This document shows, piece after piece, positions 1 to 9,913 of a stretch of 64,000 bases of DNA. The notes below the pieces were generated by a model. That model was not told the DNA's origin and searched no databases. It worked only from the letters and a program-made list of their open reading frames with translations. The first letter of the stretch is position 1, and each line of letters opens with the position of its first letter. This DNA is from Lachnospiraceae bacterium (lineage in GTDB: Bacteria; Bacillota; Clostridia; Lachnospirales; Lachnospiraceae), in assembly GCA_022510685.1 (NCBI GenBank), contig JAFLTA010000005.1:1-64000 (forward strand). Direction: 5' to 3'. The translations under genes and the position numbers were made by a program.

Positions 1-106
1 CAGAATAAAAATTTATCCTGCGCTTAACTATCAAGAACTTAATTTACGATGTACTAGACAGGGTTCGAGTACGCATCGTTATGCTAACAGAACACAAGGA
101 TTGGTG

Positions 107-3265
<3,159 letters not shown>

Positions 3266-3296
3266 AAATAGATTAATTATAATGAGGTGAGACGGG

Positions 3297-4160
3297 TTGG
3301 ATTATAGAATTTTTTTATGGGCTTATATTTTTTCGATTTTCTTACGAAAAATAATAGATATTCTTCGAAAACCGGCAGACGATTTTCGAGATTTGAAGAA
3401 GGAAATCAAGGTAGGACGTATCGGTTATAACGTGGATACCATTCCGGCAGTGTCAGTGAAAAGAGATACACCGATGAGAGAACGTTTTAAATATGAGGTG
3501 GATAGACTTTGCATCAGTGGTGTTGGAATGGTTTCTGATTATGCCCACGAGATTGCATTGTTTAGGAAGTTGATGAAGGGGCGAAAATGTAATATTAGTT
3601 TTTATTTTACAGACGATGAAAAATCGATCATTTTATATGAGGGGGTATATCCGGAAAATTTAGTAAAAATTGAAATAGAAAACAATACATATAAGGTTAT
3701 GGAAGTGCGCAGAAATGACAAGATTGTCAGGAGAAAGACAGAAGATGTGGATCTAGCCGTTTTTTTTGCTACTGCATTACAGGGAGACTTGGGGCTTGAC
3801 TGCTCCGATAGTGAGAGGGATTTTGATAATAAGGAAAAGATGCAGCAGTTTGTCAAAGCAGGAAACAGAAAAGAAGCGCAGGATATACTTAGGAATGAAT
3901 TTGGAGACTCCTTACTTTCTATTGATACGGAGGATAGGGATAAAATATCCTTGTTAGAGATAGAGGGGATGGGGGATGTAATGTTTTCCGGGAAAAAAAT
4001 CATAAAAGACAGAACGCCGGAGGTTGCCTATGCTGTAGCATATAATTACTGCAATAAATTAAAAAGAGCAGACAAGTTGTATGATAAAATATGTGAAATA
4101 GCGGGACGTGATATCGGTCGTCGGGAGAATATTCGCAGATTATATGTGTTGAGAAAGTAG
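3297..4160 (+). CDS. Uncharacterised protein, 287 aa, with hydrophobic N-terminus
   Basis: I do not recognise this protein. The chosen start is TTG at 3297, 31 nt after the beta-galactosidase stop, with a GAGGTGAG ribosome site just upstream; there is no ATG at a comparable distance. The first 20 or so residues are hydrophobic and could anchor it to the membrane. The rest is soluble and charged, with many Lys, Glu and Asp, and ends in a basic stretch rich in Arg. No enzyme motif is evident. Close spacing suggests cotranscription with the upstream gene, but a functional link to lactose use is only a guess. Confidence 0.6.
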   Translation: MDYRIFLWAYIFSIFLRKIIDILRKPADDFRDLKKEIKVGRIGYNVDTIPAVSVKRDTPMRERFKYEVDRLCISGVGMVSDYAHEIALFRKLMKGRKCNISFYFTDDEKSIILYEGVYPENLVKIEIENNTYKVMEVRRNDKIVRRKTEDVDLAVFFATALQGDLGLDCSDSERDFDNKEKMQQFVKAGNRKEAQDILRNEFGDSLLSIDTEDRDKISLLEIEGMGDVMFSGKKIIKDRTPEVAYAVAYNYCNKLKRADKLYDKICEIAGRDIGRRENIRRLYVLRK

Positions 4161-4217
4161 CTCAACACCACTTACGGCTGTGGCAAAGTACTTTTTGCTC
4201 AGTCTCCTCAAATTATG

Positions 4218-4250
4218 TACAGCAAATAATATAATAGGTTATTTGCTGTA
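4218..4250. terminator. Hairpin between convergent genes
   Basis: A perfect 12-bp stem (TACAGCAAATAA at 4218-4229 with TTATTTGCTGTA at 4239-4250) encloses a 9-nt loop between the converging genes ending at 4160 and 4251. It is A/T-rich, with only a short T-run (CTTTTT, about 4255-4260) on the plus side, so it may end transcription from both sides weakly. Confidence 0.5.
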
Positions 4251-5048
4251 TTACGCTTTTTCTGTGTTATTATTTTGTAGTTCAAATATTTCTTCAAATG
4301 AAACATCAAAAATACTTACAAGCATTTCAGGTGCTATTCCCTCAGACAAAGCTTTTTTGATTTTTTCGTTCATAAGTTCCTGTGCATATTCTCTTGCATA
4401 TTCCTGTGCATATTCCTCCATCACTTTACACATGTTTTTTGAACCTCCTTTCGAATGTTTCAAATAATACATTCTGCTAGAAAATATCGGGAATTTCTCA
4501 TTATCTACTTCTGTCTGGGTGAAACAATGCATTAATTCTGCAATATCTGACCCATCGTTTACTTTGGTATTTACACATACGGTATACAAACCATTATCAA
4601 CCACAGTTCCTGTTTCTCTTATTACATGATCAATATGGTAAATAGTTCTGCCTTCATTCAAGAAATCAAATTCTGAAATATACACTACAATCACAGTAGG
4701 TACATTTTCAAACTTTGCCCCCGGTTCAGTTTCGCTGGCAGTGATACAAGAAGAGTTGTAACGGATTCGTTTCAGGTGATCATCATTATCAGATCGTTGT
4801 ACTTCTACATTACATTTCGTACCATTTCCCAATGTACACAATGCATCCAGACGCACAGAACGACCCGCTAAGTTTTTTACATCTTTCTGTGTTGTTACGG
4901 CCTGCACTGTCAACGCATTATCTTCCAAGATGACACGAAGTATTTCTTGACAAAATTCCACATTATCCGCCAATACTTGAAAAAACGTATCATCAATCGG
5001 ACGAAACTGTTGAATACGTTTCTCCTGTTCTTCATAAGAAGTAATCAT
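4251..5048 (-). CDS. Rpn/PDDEXK_2 family nuclease (putative transposase-like)
   Basis: 265 residues. The N-terminal half follows the Rpn / PDDEXK_2 pattern: an opening segment with 'RPIDDTFFQVL', then D68 in 'VRLDAL' and E82-x-Q84 in 'CNVEVQ', the likely metal-binding D...ExQ core. Members of this family are often labelled transposases; the E. coli Rpn proteins are DNA endonucleases that promote recombination. No inverted repeats or target duplications flank the gene, so it is not an insertion sequence here. The C-terminus contains a short periodic stretch (EEYAQEYAREYAQEL, about residues 210-225) that could form a helix for oligomerisation. AAGGAGGA at 5058-5065 fixes the start. Confidence 0.8.
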   Translation of the reverse strand: MITSYEEQEKRIQQFRPIDDTFFQVLADNVEFCQEILRVILEDNALTVQAVTTQKDVKNLAGRSVRLDALCTLGNGTKCNVEVQRSDNDDHLKRIRYNSSCITASETEPGAKFENVPTVIVVYISEFDFLNEGRTIYHIDHVIRETGTVVDNGLYTVCVNTKVNDGSDIAELMHCFTQTEVDNEKFPIFSSRMYYLKHSKGGSKNMCKVMEEYAQEYAREYAQELMNEKIKKALSEGIAPEMLVSIFDVSFEEIFELQNNNTEKA

Positions 5049-5065
5049 ATACTATCATCCTCCTT

Positions 5066-5094
5066 ATTATATTATCTGAATAAAAAAATGTCAA
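5066..5094 (-). promoter_or_regulatory. Perfect-consensus promoter abutting the Rpn ribosome site
   Basis: On the minus strand TTGACA (5089-5094) and TATAAT (5066-5071) are 17 nt apart, a full sigma-A consensus. The -10 box touches the AAGGAGGA ribosome site (5058-5065), so a transcript starting about 7 nt downstream would begin inside that site and be nearly leaderless. Confidence 0.6.
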
Positions 5095-5321
5095 AAACTT
5101 TATGCCTTTGATTTCATCTGTAAGTTTCTGTGGTTCTATATCATAAGATCGAGAATTGCTTCCGGCACAGCAAAGAGATACAAGTCGTCCATAGTGTGAT
5201 GCTACCATCATGCTAAGTAAGATGTTAGGGAATTATAGCAGACTTGCCCGGTTTTTCATCCAATATAGAAAGAACAGTTGAAACAATCAAAAGATAAAAA
5301 GACATATGTAACTTTAAGGTA
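5095..5321 (-). other. Long untranslated stretch, possible distal leader of the Rpn gene
   Basis: About 230 bases with no credible coding frame on either strand. If the distal promoter at 5322-5350 is used, this becomes a 5' leader of roughly 265 nt. I see no riboswitch family I can name in it. Confidence 0.3.
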
Positions 5322-5350
5322 ATTATACAAGATTATATTAAAAACTTCAA
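5322..5350 (-). promoter_or_regulatory. Second, distal promoter for the Rpn gene
   Basis: Minus-strand TTGAAG (5345-5350) and TATAAT (5322-5327) with a 17-nt spacer. It would give a much longer transcript than the proximal promoter. Confidence 0.45.
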
Positions 5351-5498
5351 TATACAAATGTAACAAAAACAATTATGCTTTTTTAATAATTTTGTGATAT
5401 ACTTAAGAATTTTTTCAAACTTTTCTCTAAGTAATTGCCCCTAATTCCCATTAAATATTGGCGTTCAAAAAAAATATAAATTTTTTTCAAAAAAACAC

Positions 5499-5527
5499 TT
5501 GACATATTATCGGAATGATATTATCAT
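5499..5527 (+). promoter_or_regulatory. Promoter of the nicotinamidase/TerY-P operon
   Basis: TTGACA at 5499-5504 and TATCAT at 5522-5527, 17 nt apart. The -10 box lies inside one copy of the palindrome described in the next entry, so a protein bound there should block RNA polymerase. Confidence 0.6.
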
Positions 5528-5562
5528 ATAGAGCAAATGATAATATCGATTTGATAATATCA
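5502..5562. promoter_or_regulatory. Array of 11-bp palindromes (TGATAWTATCA), likely operator
   Basis: Two perfect copies lie at 5516-5526 (TGATATTATCA) and 5552-5562 (TGATAATATCA), one copy with a single mismatch at 5538-5548, and a degraded copy at 5502-5512 that shares the central TATTATC. Centres are spaced 14, 22 and 14 bp apart, so the array is itself symmetrical. It covers the promoter spacer, the -10 box and the start of the transcript, which fits a repressor. No candidate regulator gene is next to it, and I do not recognise the motif. Confidence 0.6.
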
Positions 5563-5625
5563 AACATCAAAACTATCAACATTGTTACTTGATGTAGGCA
5601 TAAAAAAGTGAGGAGGAGATTAACT

Positions 5626-6534
5626 ATGAAGACGAAGTATGAGGAGATTGTAAATGTAAACGCCATCGGAAAGTCAGAAAATCCTATTTTGCTGAATGAA
5701 ATATTAAGATTAGCCGGTGAAGAGGAGCTGACACCATCCAAACAAAATCAAGAGAGGGTCTTATTTATCGGGATTGATGTTCAGCAGGACTTTATGGACA
5801 ACGGAGCGTTAGGGGTGCCGGGAGCCCATGGAGATGTGGAGCGCATGACGAGGTTCATCTATGAGAATATGGATAAAATCTCAAACATTGCGGTTTCCAT
5901 TGACACCCACACACCGCACCAGATTTTTCACCCATGCTGGTGGATTGACGAAAACGGAAATAATCCGGCACCGTACACAACGATTACTCTTGCAGACCTG
6001 GACAGTGGAAAGTGGCGGGCAGTAATCAATCCGCGAGCATCCAGAGACTATGTGGAACACTTGGAGAGAGACGGCAAGAAAACATTGTGCGTGTGGAGTT
6101 ACCACTGTATTCAGGGCACCACGGGATGTGCATTGGAAAACCAATTCTCCAACATGGTCTACTTTCACAGCGTAGCGAAGAAATCCGTTGTGCGTTCTCT
6201 GGTAAAAGGGCAGGACCCATTATCAGAGATGTATGGGGTGATAAAGCCGGAGTATGACACGCAGGGGTATATCAACATTGACTTTTTGAACAGGCTGGAA
6301 AGCTACGACAAAATACTGATTGCAGGGGAGGCGAAATCCCACTGTGTTATGGAGAGTATTAAGCAGATTTTAGAGCACTATGAAACGCGTCCGGAAATCA
6401 CAAGGAAGATTTATATATTGGAAGACTGTATGTCAGTGATTCCGGGGTTTGAGGATGCAACGACACAGGCGTTTGAAGATTTTAAGAGCAGATATCAAGT
6501 TAATTTAGTACAGAGTACTGACAATATATTATGA
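5626..6534 (+). CDS. Nicotinamidase-like cysteine hydrolase (isochorismatase fold)
   Basis: 302 residues, starting at the ATG after AGGAGGAG (5611-5618). The fold resembles PncA nicotinamidase, which turns nicotinamide into nicotinate for NAD salvage. Visible elements are the catalytic Asp in 'GIDVQQDF' (D51), a metal-site pattern D93-x-H95 with H98 and H102 following, and the nucleophilic Cys in 'AGEAKSHC' (C240). The third triad residue, a Lys, I cannot place with certainty. It is about 100 residues longer than typical PncA, with an N-terminal extension and insertions, so the substrate may differ. First gene of a four-gene operon; the next gene starts 17 nt later. Confidence 0.75.
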   Translation: MKTKYEEIVNVNAIGKSENPILLNEILRLAGEEELTPSKQNQERVLFIGIDVQQDFMDNGALGVPGAHGDVERMTRFIYENMDKISNIAVSIDTHTPHQIFHPCWWIDENGNNPAPYTTITLADLDSGKWRAVINPRASRDYVEHLERDGKKTLCVWSYHCIQGTTGCALENQFSNMVYFHSVAKKSVVRSLVKGQDPLSEMYGVIKPEYDTQGYINIDFLNRLESYDKILIAGEAKSHCVMESIKQILEHYETRPEITRKIYILEDCMSVIPGFEDATTQAFEDFKSRYQVNLVQSTDNIL

Positions 6535-6550
6535 ATAGGAGGACAACATT

Positions 6551-7228
6551 ATGAGCGAATTTGAAAATGGAATGGACATTGACGGACTGGATGAAATCGA
6601 GATTGCCAATACGGCGATTGACGATTTAGAGAGTGAGAATATCAATCTCATTTTTCTGGGGATTGACTGTAGTGCTTCTATGACACAGTGGGAGCAGGAC
6701 ATGAAGAATAGCCTGAAGGAGTTTAAGACAGCCCTTGCAGACAGCAAAGAAGCTGATGAAATCCTCGTGGCGAGAGCAGATTTTTCCGACACTATTTCCG
6801 TGGGAGGCTACAAGAAAATATCTGAGTTCGATATCGGTTTTGTGACAGGGGGCTGTACAGCCATGTACGATACCATTGTAGAGGGCGCAGATAAGCTGAA
6901 AGAATACAGAAAGTTTTTGAGAGATCAGGGCGTACGTGTAAAAGCCGTATTTGCCATTTTCAGCGATGGGCTGGATAACCAGTCTGTTAATAATTTCAGC
7001 CGTGCAAAGCAGACAATTGATTTCTTAAATAACGAAGAAATTACAACAGCGTTTATCAGTTTTGGCGGGCAGGCAACGCAGGAGGCAAATAATCTGGGGA
7101 TTCGCAATATTCTCGATGTGGCAAGTTCGGCAAGTGAGCTTCGCAGGGCTTTTGACTGCCTCTCTAAGTCGGTGATTGAAAGCAGCAAATCTGTCTTAGC
7201 AGACGAGGACGATTTCTTCAAAGTGTAG
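6551..7228 (+). CDS. vWA-domain protein, TerY/YegL-like
   Basis: 225 residues, almost entirely a von Willebrand A domain. The MIDAS metal site is intact: D39-x-S41-x-S43 in 'IDCSASM', T103 in 'GGCTAMYD' and D139 in 'FSDGLDN'. An acidic segment precedes the domain and an acidic tail follows it. No signal peptide or membrane segment, so it acts in the cytoplasm. Its neighbours, a PP2C phosphatase and a protein kinase in the same operon, make up the TerY-P triad described for tellurite-resistance-related stress systems and seen in E. coli as yegL/yegK/yegI. It probably serves as the metal-dependent scaffold or substrate. AGGAGG at 6538-6543 supports the start. Confidence 0.85.
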   Translation: MSEFENGMDIDGLDEIEIANTAIDDLESENINLIFLGIDCSASMTQWEQDMKNSLKEFKTALADSKEADEILVARADFSDTISVGGYKKISEFDIGFVTGGCTAMYDTIVEGADKLKEYRKFLRDQGVRVKAVFAIFSDGLDNQSVNNFSRAKQTIDFLNNEEITTAFISFGGQATQEANNLGIRNILDVASSASELRRAFDCLSKSVIESSKSVLADEDDFFKV

Positions 7229-7242
7229 GTTGAAGGTGGTGA

Positions 7243-7890
7243 ATGGATGTGGGTTTGTTTATCAATAAAATTGGCATGGAGCATGTTGAAAGCGGAATGA
7301 ATTGTCAGGATTACGGCTTTGTGGGGGAGGATAGCTCCTATATTTGTGACGGCTGTTCCGCAGGGAAGCATTCAGAGGTGGGGGCAAAATTATTCTGCCA
7401 TCTGAAACAGACAACCTCATATGACATAGAGAAGATTTTTCATATGTTGTGTGGAATTGTCGGGGAAAAAGGAAGCTGGAAACAGGATTTTTTGAGCTTT
7501 ACGATTTTGCAGATGACCGAAACTGCGGAAGATTTCGTTGTGAACTATTGTGGTGACGGATATATCATTCTGCAGGATATTGAGGGTAATATTATCTTTG
7601 AGGAACTGACAGACGGAGAGTACCCCAAGTATTACATTTATAACTACATTGATCAAGAGAAGTTAAGGCATTACAAAGAAGGTGTTGATTTTTCTCAAAA
7701 GTCATTCAGTAAAAAAACGTATACAAAAGTGGGCATAGCAAGTGACGGATTGCGGTTTATCCTGCGTGCGGATGATGGATTAAAGCAGGAGTTTATCGAT
7801 TATCTGCAATCCGGCAAAGAAATGCGAACAAAACTGTTTATCAACCGTAACCATAAAATTTTTAGGGATGACATAACTATTATATTCTAG
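7243..7890 (+). CDS. PP2C-family protein phosphatase, TerY-P type (YegK-like)
   Basis: 215 residues, a minimal PPM/PP2C Ser/Thr phosphatase. The metal-binding motifs are all present in order: 'NCQDYG' (D23), 'ICDGCSAGKHSEVG' (D36, G37), 'CGDGYI' (D105), 'ASDGL' (D168) and 'FRDDITI' (D209/D210). It should dephosphorylate Ser/Thr on proteins, most simply the products of its own operon. It begins 14 nt after the vWA gene, with a GGTGGTGA ribosome site, so the two are translationally linked. The family is usually about 240 residues; this copy is compact but lacks no obvious catalytic residue. Confidence 0.85.
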   Translation: MDVGLFINKIGMEHVESGMNCQDYGFVGEDSSYICDGCSAGKHSEVGAKLFCHLKQTTSYDIEKIFHMLCGIVGEKGSWKQDFLSFTILQMTETAEDFVVNYCGDGYIILQDIEGNIIFEELTDGEYPKYYIYNYIDQEKLRHYKEGVDFSQKSFSKKTYTKVGIASDGLRFILRADDGLKQEFIDYLQSGKEMRTKLFINRNHKIFRDDITIIF

Positions 7891-7934
7891 AGCCTGCTAC
7901 ACATGATGCTTTAGAGGATGGGAGGTGATGGGAT

Positions 7935-9623
7935 ATGGCTATTAAATTTGACACGAGGAACAAAACTCCGTTGACCGAGGGCGGTGAGGGGGTCATATAT
8001 GAATACAAGGGAAAGATTATCAAAATATTTAAGCCCCATATCGAGCTATCTGCTAAGGAGCGCAAGGTAAAGGCATTGATGAAATCCACCTTACCGAAAG
8101 AGATAGTCACGCCCATTGATTGTGTTACCGATAGAAAAGGTAAATTTATCGGATATTCGATGGCAAAGGTGGAAGGGGAGGAGTTTAAGAGGTTATCCAA
8201 TCGAAAGTTTGTGACTGCCAACAACATAGATACTAAGTTTATCCTTTCGTTGCTGGTGAAGGTGAAAACTGTACTGCAGGATATACACAAGAAAAATATT
8301 TATGTGGGAGATTTGAACGACCAGAACCTTCTTTTTGATATGAGAGGCAATGTATATTTTCTGGATTGCGACAGTTGGACGGTAGGTGGTGACAACTGTA
8401 CCGTTGTCATGGACTTATTCAAAGACCCAAAGCTGATAGCAGACGAATTCAATGCCGGTACGGACAATTATGCGTTTTGTGTACTCTCATGGAAGTGTCT
8501 GACAAGGATACACCCCTTTAGCGGAAAGACCCATCCGGATATGAAAATCACAGAGCGGATAATGAGAGGAATATCTGTGATTGACCGACCGGAAGTGACT
8601 GTGATGCGGATTGCCAAATCATGGAAAGGGTTTTCTCCGGAGCTGCTTACCGAGTTTAAGTCGGTCTTTGAAAGAGGAATGAGGGACTTGTCAGACAACA
8701 TGGAGGATATGTACCATAACCTCGCCTACTGCCAAAAAGACAAGGAGTATTACTATAATAAATTTTCTTCCTGTCCTTATTGTAACAGTGATGCAAAAGT
8801 AAATATCAATCCGGTTTCCCAGGGAGTTGTGGGTGGATTAAAGTTATATGGGCTGTATGATGCGGAAAATATAAAGATACTATTTGACCGGAATACCTAC
8901 ATTGATAATCAGGGTTATGTAATACACGGAAAGGAGAAAACAGCCTATGTCAGTGGCTATAGATATCATTTCCTGGATAATGGATGTATGGTTATGGAGA
9001 ATCAGGGTACATTCTCCTTTGCCGGAGAGGGCTCCATATATAAGATTGACAAAAAATACAAGTCTATGATTGTTGTAGAGGGAAACAGTATTTTTTATAT
9101 TTCTCCAAACAACAACCTTGAAAAGCTGGAAGTTACAGAGAGGGGAAATGCAATTACGCGTATCTGTAAAGTCAGTACCACTGCTTATTTCACCGTGGAG
9201 AATAGTGAATACTGCATTGTAAATTATTACACAGGAAAATTGATTGTCAATATCAATGGTGGGAATGCAATAATTGATTATCAATCAGATATAATGAATT
9301 ATGGAATACACAGAGATGGGGTTACAGGAAAATGGCTTGTAATTTTAGAGGACAGTAAAGGTATGTTCTACACCTATGTTATGGGCGGCAACGCAATCGA
9401 ATACCATACAGATGCTATTAAATATGATTGCCAGCTAAGTTGTCCGTGTATCAGCAATTCTACAATATTTATACCTATTTCCGGCAAAATCCGGGGATTT
9501 AATTTCAGTAAATTTGCATTTAAGGATTTTGAGTGCGATGTCGTTTCGGAGGAAAGTAAATTAATGAAAGAGAAAAACAAATTTGTGATTATAGCTCCGG
9601 AAAATGTGTATATATTGGGGTAA
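7935..9623 (+). CDS. Divergent protein kinase, TerY-P type (YegI-like), with zinc knuckle
   Basis: 562 residues. Residues 1-260 are a eukaryotic-type kinase fold: a glycine loop in 'TEGGEGVIY' (16-19), a Lys-containing strand 'IIKIFK', the catalytic loop 'GDLNDQN' (D126, N131; the usual HRD is replaced by VGD) and 'LDCD' in place of DFG (D144). A CPYC knuckle at 280-283 follows, then about 270 residues rich in beta strands and Asn/Tyr, perhaps a propeller-like sensor. No membrane segment. As last gene of the operon it would phosphorylate proteins that the preceding phosphatase resets. The kinase family assignment is secure; activity is not, given the altered motifs. Confidence 0.8.
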   Translation: MAIKFDTRNKTPLTEGGEGVIYEYKGKIIKIFKPHIELSAKERKVKALMKSTLPKEIVTPIDCVTDRKGKFIGYSMAKVEGEEFKRLSNRKFVTANNIDTKFILSLLVKVKTVLQDIHKKNIYVGDLNDQNLLFDMRGNVYFLDCDSWTVGGDNCTVVMDLFKDPKLIADEFNAGTDNYAFCVLSWKCLTRIHPFSGKTHPDMKITERIMRGISVIDRPEVTVMRIAKSWKGFSPELLTEFKSVFERGMRDLSDNMEDMYHNLAYCQKDKEYYYNKFSSCPYCNSDAKVNINPVSQGVVGGLKLYGLYDAENIKILFDRNTYIDNQGYVIHGKEKTAYVSGYRYHFLDNGCMVMENQGTFSFAGEGSIYKIDKKYKSMIVVEGNSIFYISPNNNLEKLEVTERGNAITRICKVSTTAYFTVENSEYCIVNYYTGKLIVNINGGNAIIDYQSDIMNYGIHRDGVTGKWLVILEDSKGMFYTYVMGGNAIEYHTDAIKYDCQLSCPCISNSTIFIPISGKIRGFNFSKFAFKDFECDVVSEESKLMKEKNKFVIIAPENVYILG

Positions 9624-9631
9624 AAATCTCC

Positions 9632-9660
9632 TTGTATATTCAAAAAGTTCGTGGTATACT
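9632..9660 (+). promoter_or_regulatory. Promoter of the putative small RNA
   Basis: TTGTAT (9632-9637) and TATACT (9655-9660) with a 17-nt spacer, 9 nt after the kinase stop codon. The predicted start near 9667 coincides with the beginning of the folded region. Confidence 0.55.
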
Positions 9661-9666
9661 TTCTCT

Positions 9667-9831
9667 CTTAAATAAGGATGCTGAACATCGTCAGTGCTTA
9701 AAGGGCGTAGTTTGCCCTTTTATGCACTGCTACGTATGTTCACCAAGGCGAAAGCCGATCCGAAATGGAAAACTTATGCCTGCTCCCTGGGTCAAAAAGG
9801 GTACAACGAAATTAATTCAAACCTTATATTT
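9667..9831 (+). ncRNA. Candidate structured small RNA or leader, family not recognised
   Basis: The stretch folds into nested helices: GAACAT (9683-9688) with ATGTTC (9736-9741), CAGTGC (9692-9697) with GCACTG (9724-9729), AAGGGC (9701-9706) with GCCCTT (9714-9719), and a GAAA-tetraloop hairpin at 9747-9756. Its ends, 9670-9677 and 9822-9830, pair as a closing helix with one bulge. A good promoter sits just upstream and a separate promoter for the next gene just downstream, which suggests an independent RNA of about 165 nt. An open frame across it (9632-9850) has no ribosome site. The inner hairpin could also act as terminator of the kinase operon. I could not match it to 6S, SRP or riboswitch families. 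Confidence 0.5.
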
Positions 9832-9832
9832 C

Positions 9833-9861
9833 TTGCATAATAGACCATAATTATGTATAAT
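9833..9861 (+). promoter_or_regulatory. Promoter of the TrpB2 gene
   Basis: TTGCAT (9833-9838), a 17-nt spacer and TATAAT (9856-9861), leaving a leader of about 45 nt before the ATG at 9914. Confidence 0.6.
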
Positions 9862-9913
9862 AGAGGGCGTACTTGCGCTGCAAGAAAAGGATTATGCAGA
9901 AAGGATTGGTATT

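Noticed and set aside
4251-5048. Insertion sequence carrying a transposase
   Set aside because: The gene belongs to the Rpn nuclease family often labelled transposase, but there are no terminal inverted repeats or target duplications.
5095-5250. Decayed coding sequence upstream of the Rpn gene
   Set aside because: An 18-codon minus-strand frame is present but it has no ribosome site and no similarity I could recognise.
5501-9623. Phage-defence island
   Set aside because: The kinase/phosphatase/vWA set could serve defence, but no restriction, toxin, nuclease effector or phage-sensing gene lies in the operon, so I call it signalling only.
9667-9831. Assignment of the RNA to the raiA or 6S family
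   Set aside because: Shape and size are compatible in part, but I could not match conserved nucleotides, and there is no neighbouring raiA or other marker gene.
9632-9850. Open frame of 72 codons between the kinase and TrpB2 genes
   Set aside because: No ribosome site, begins within promoter sequence, and the region folds as RNA.
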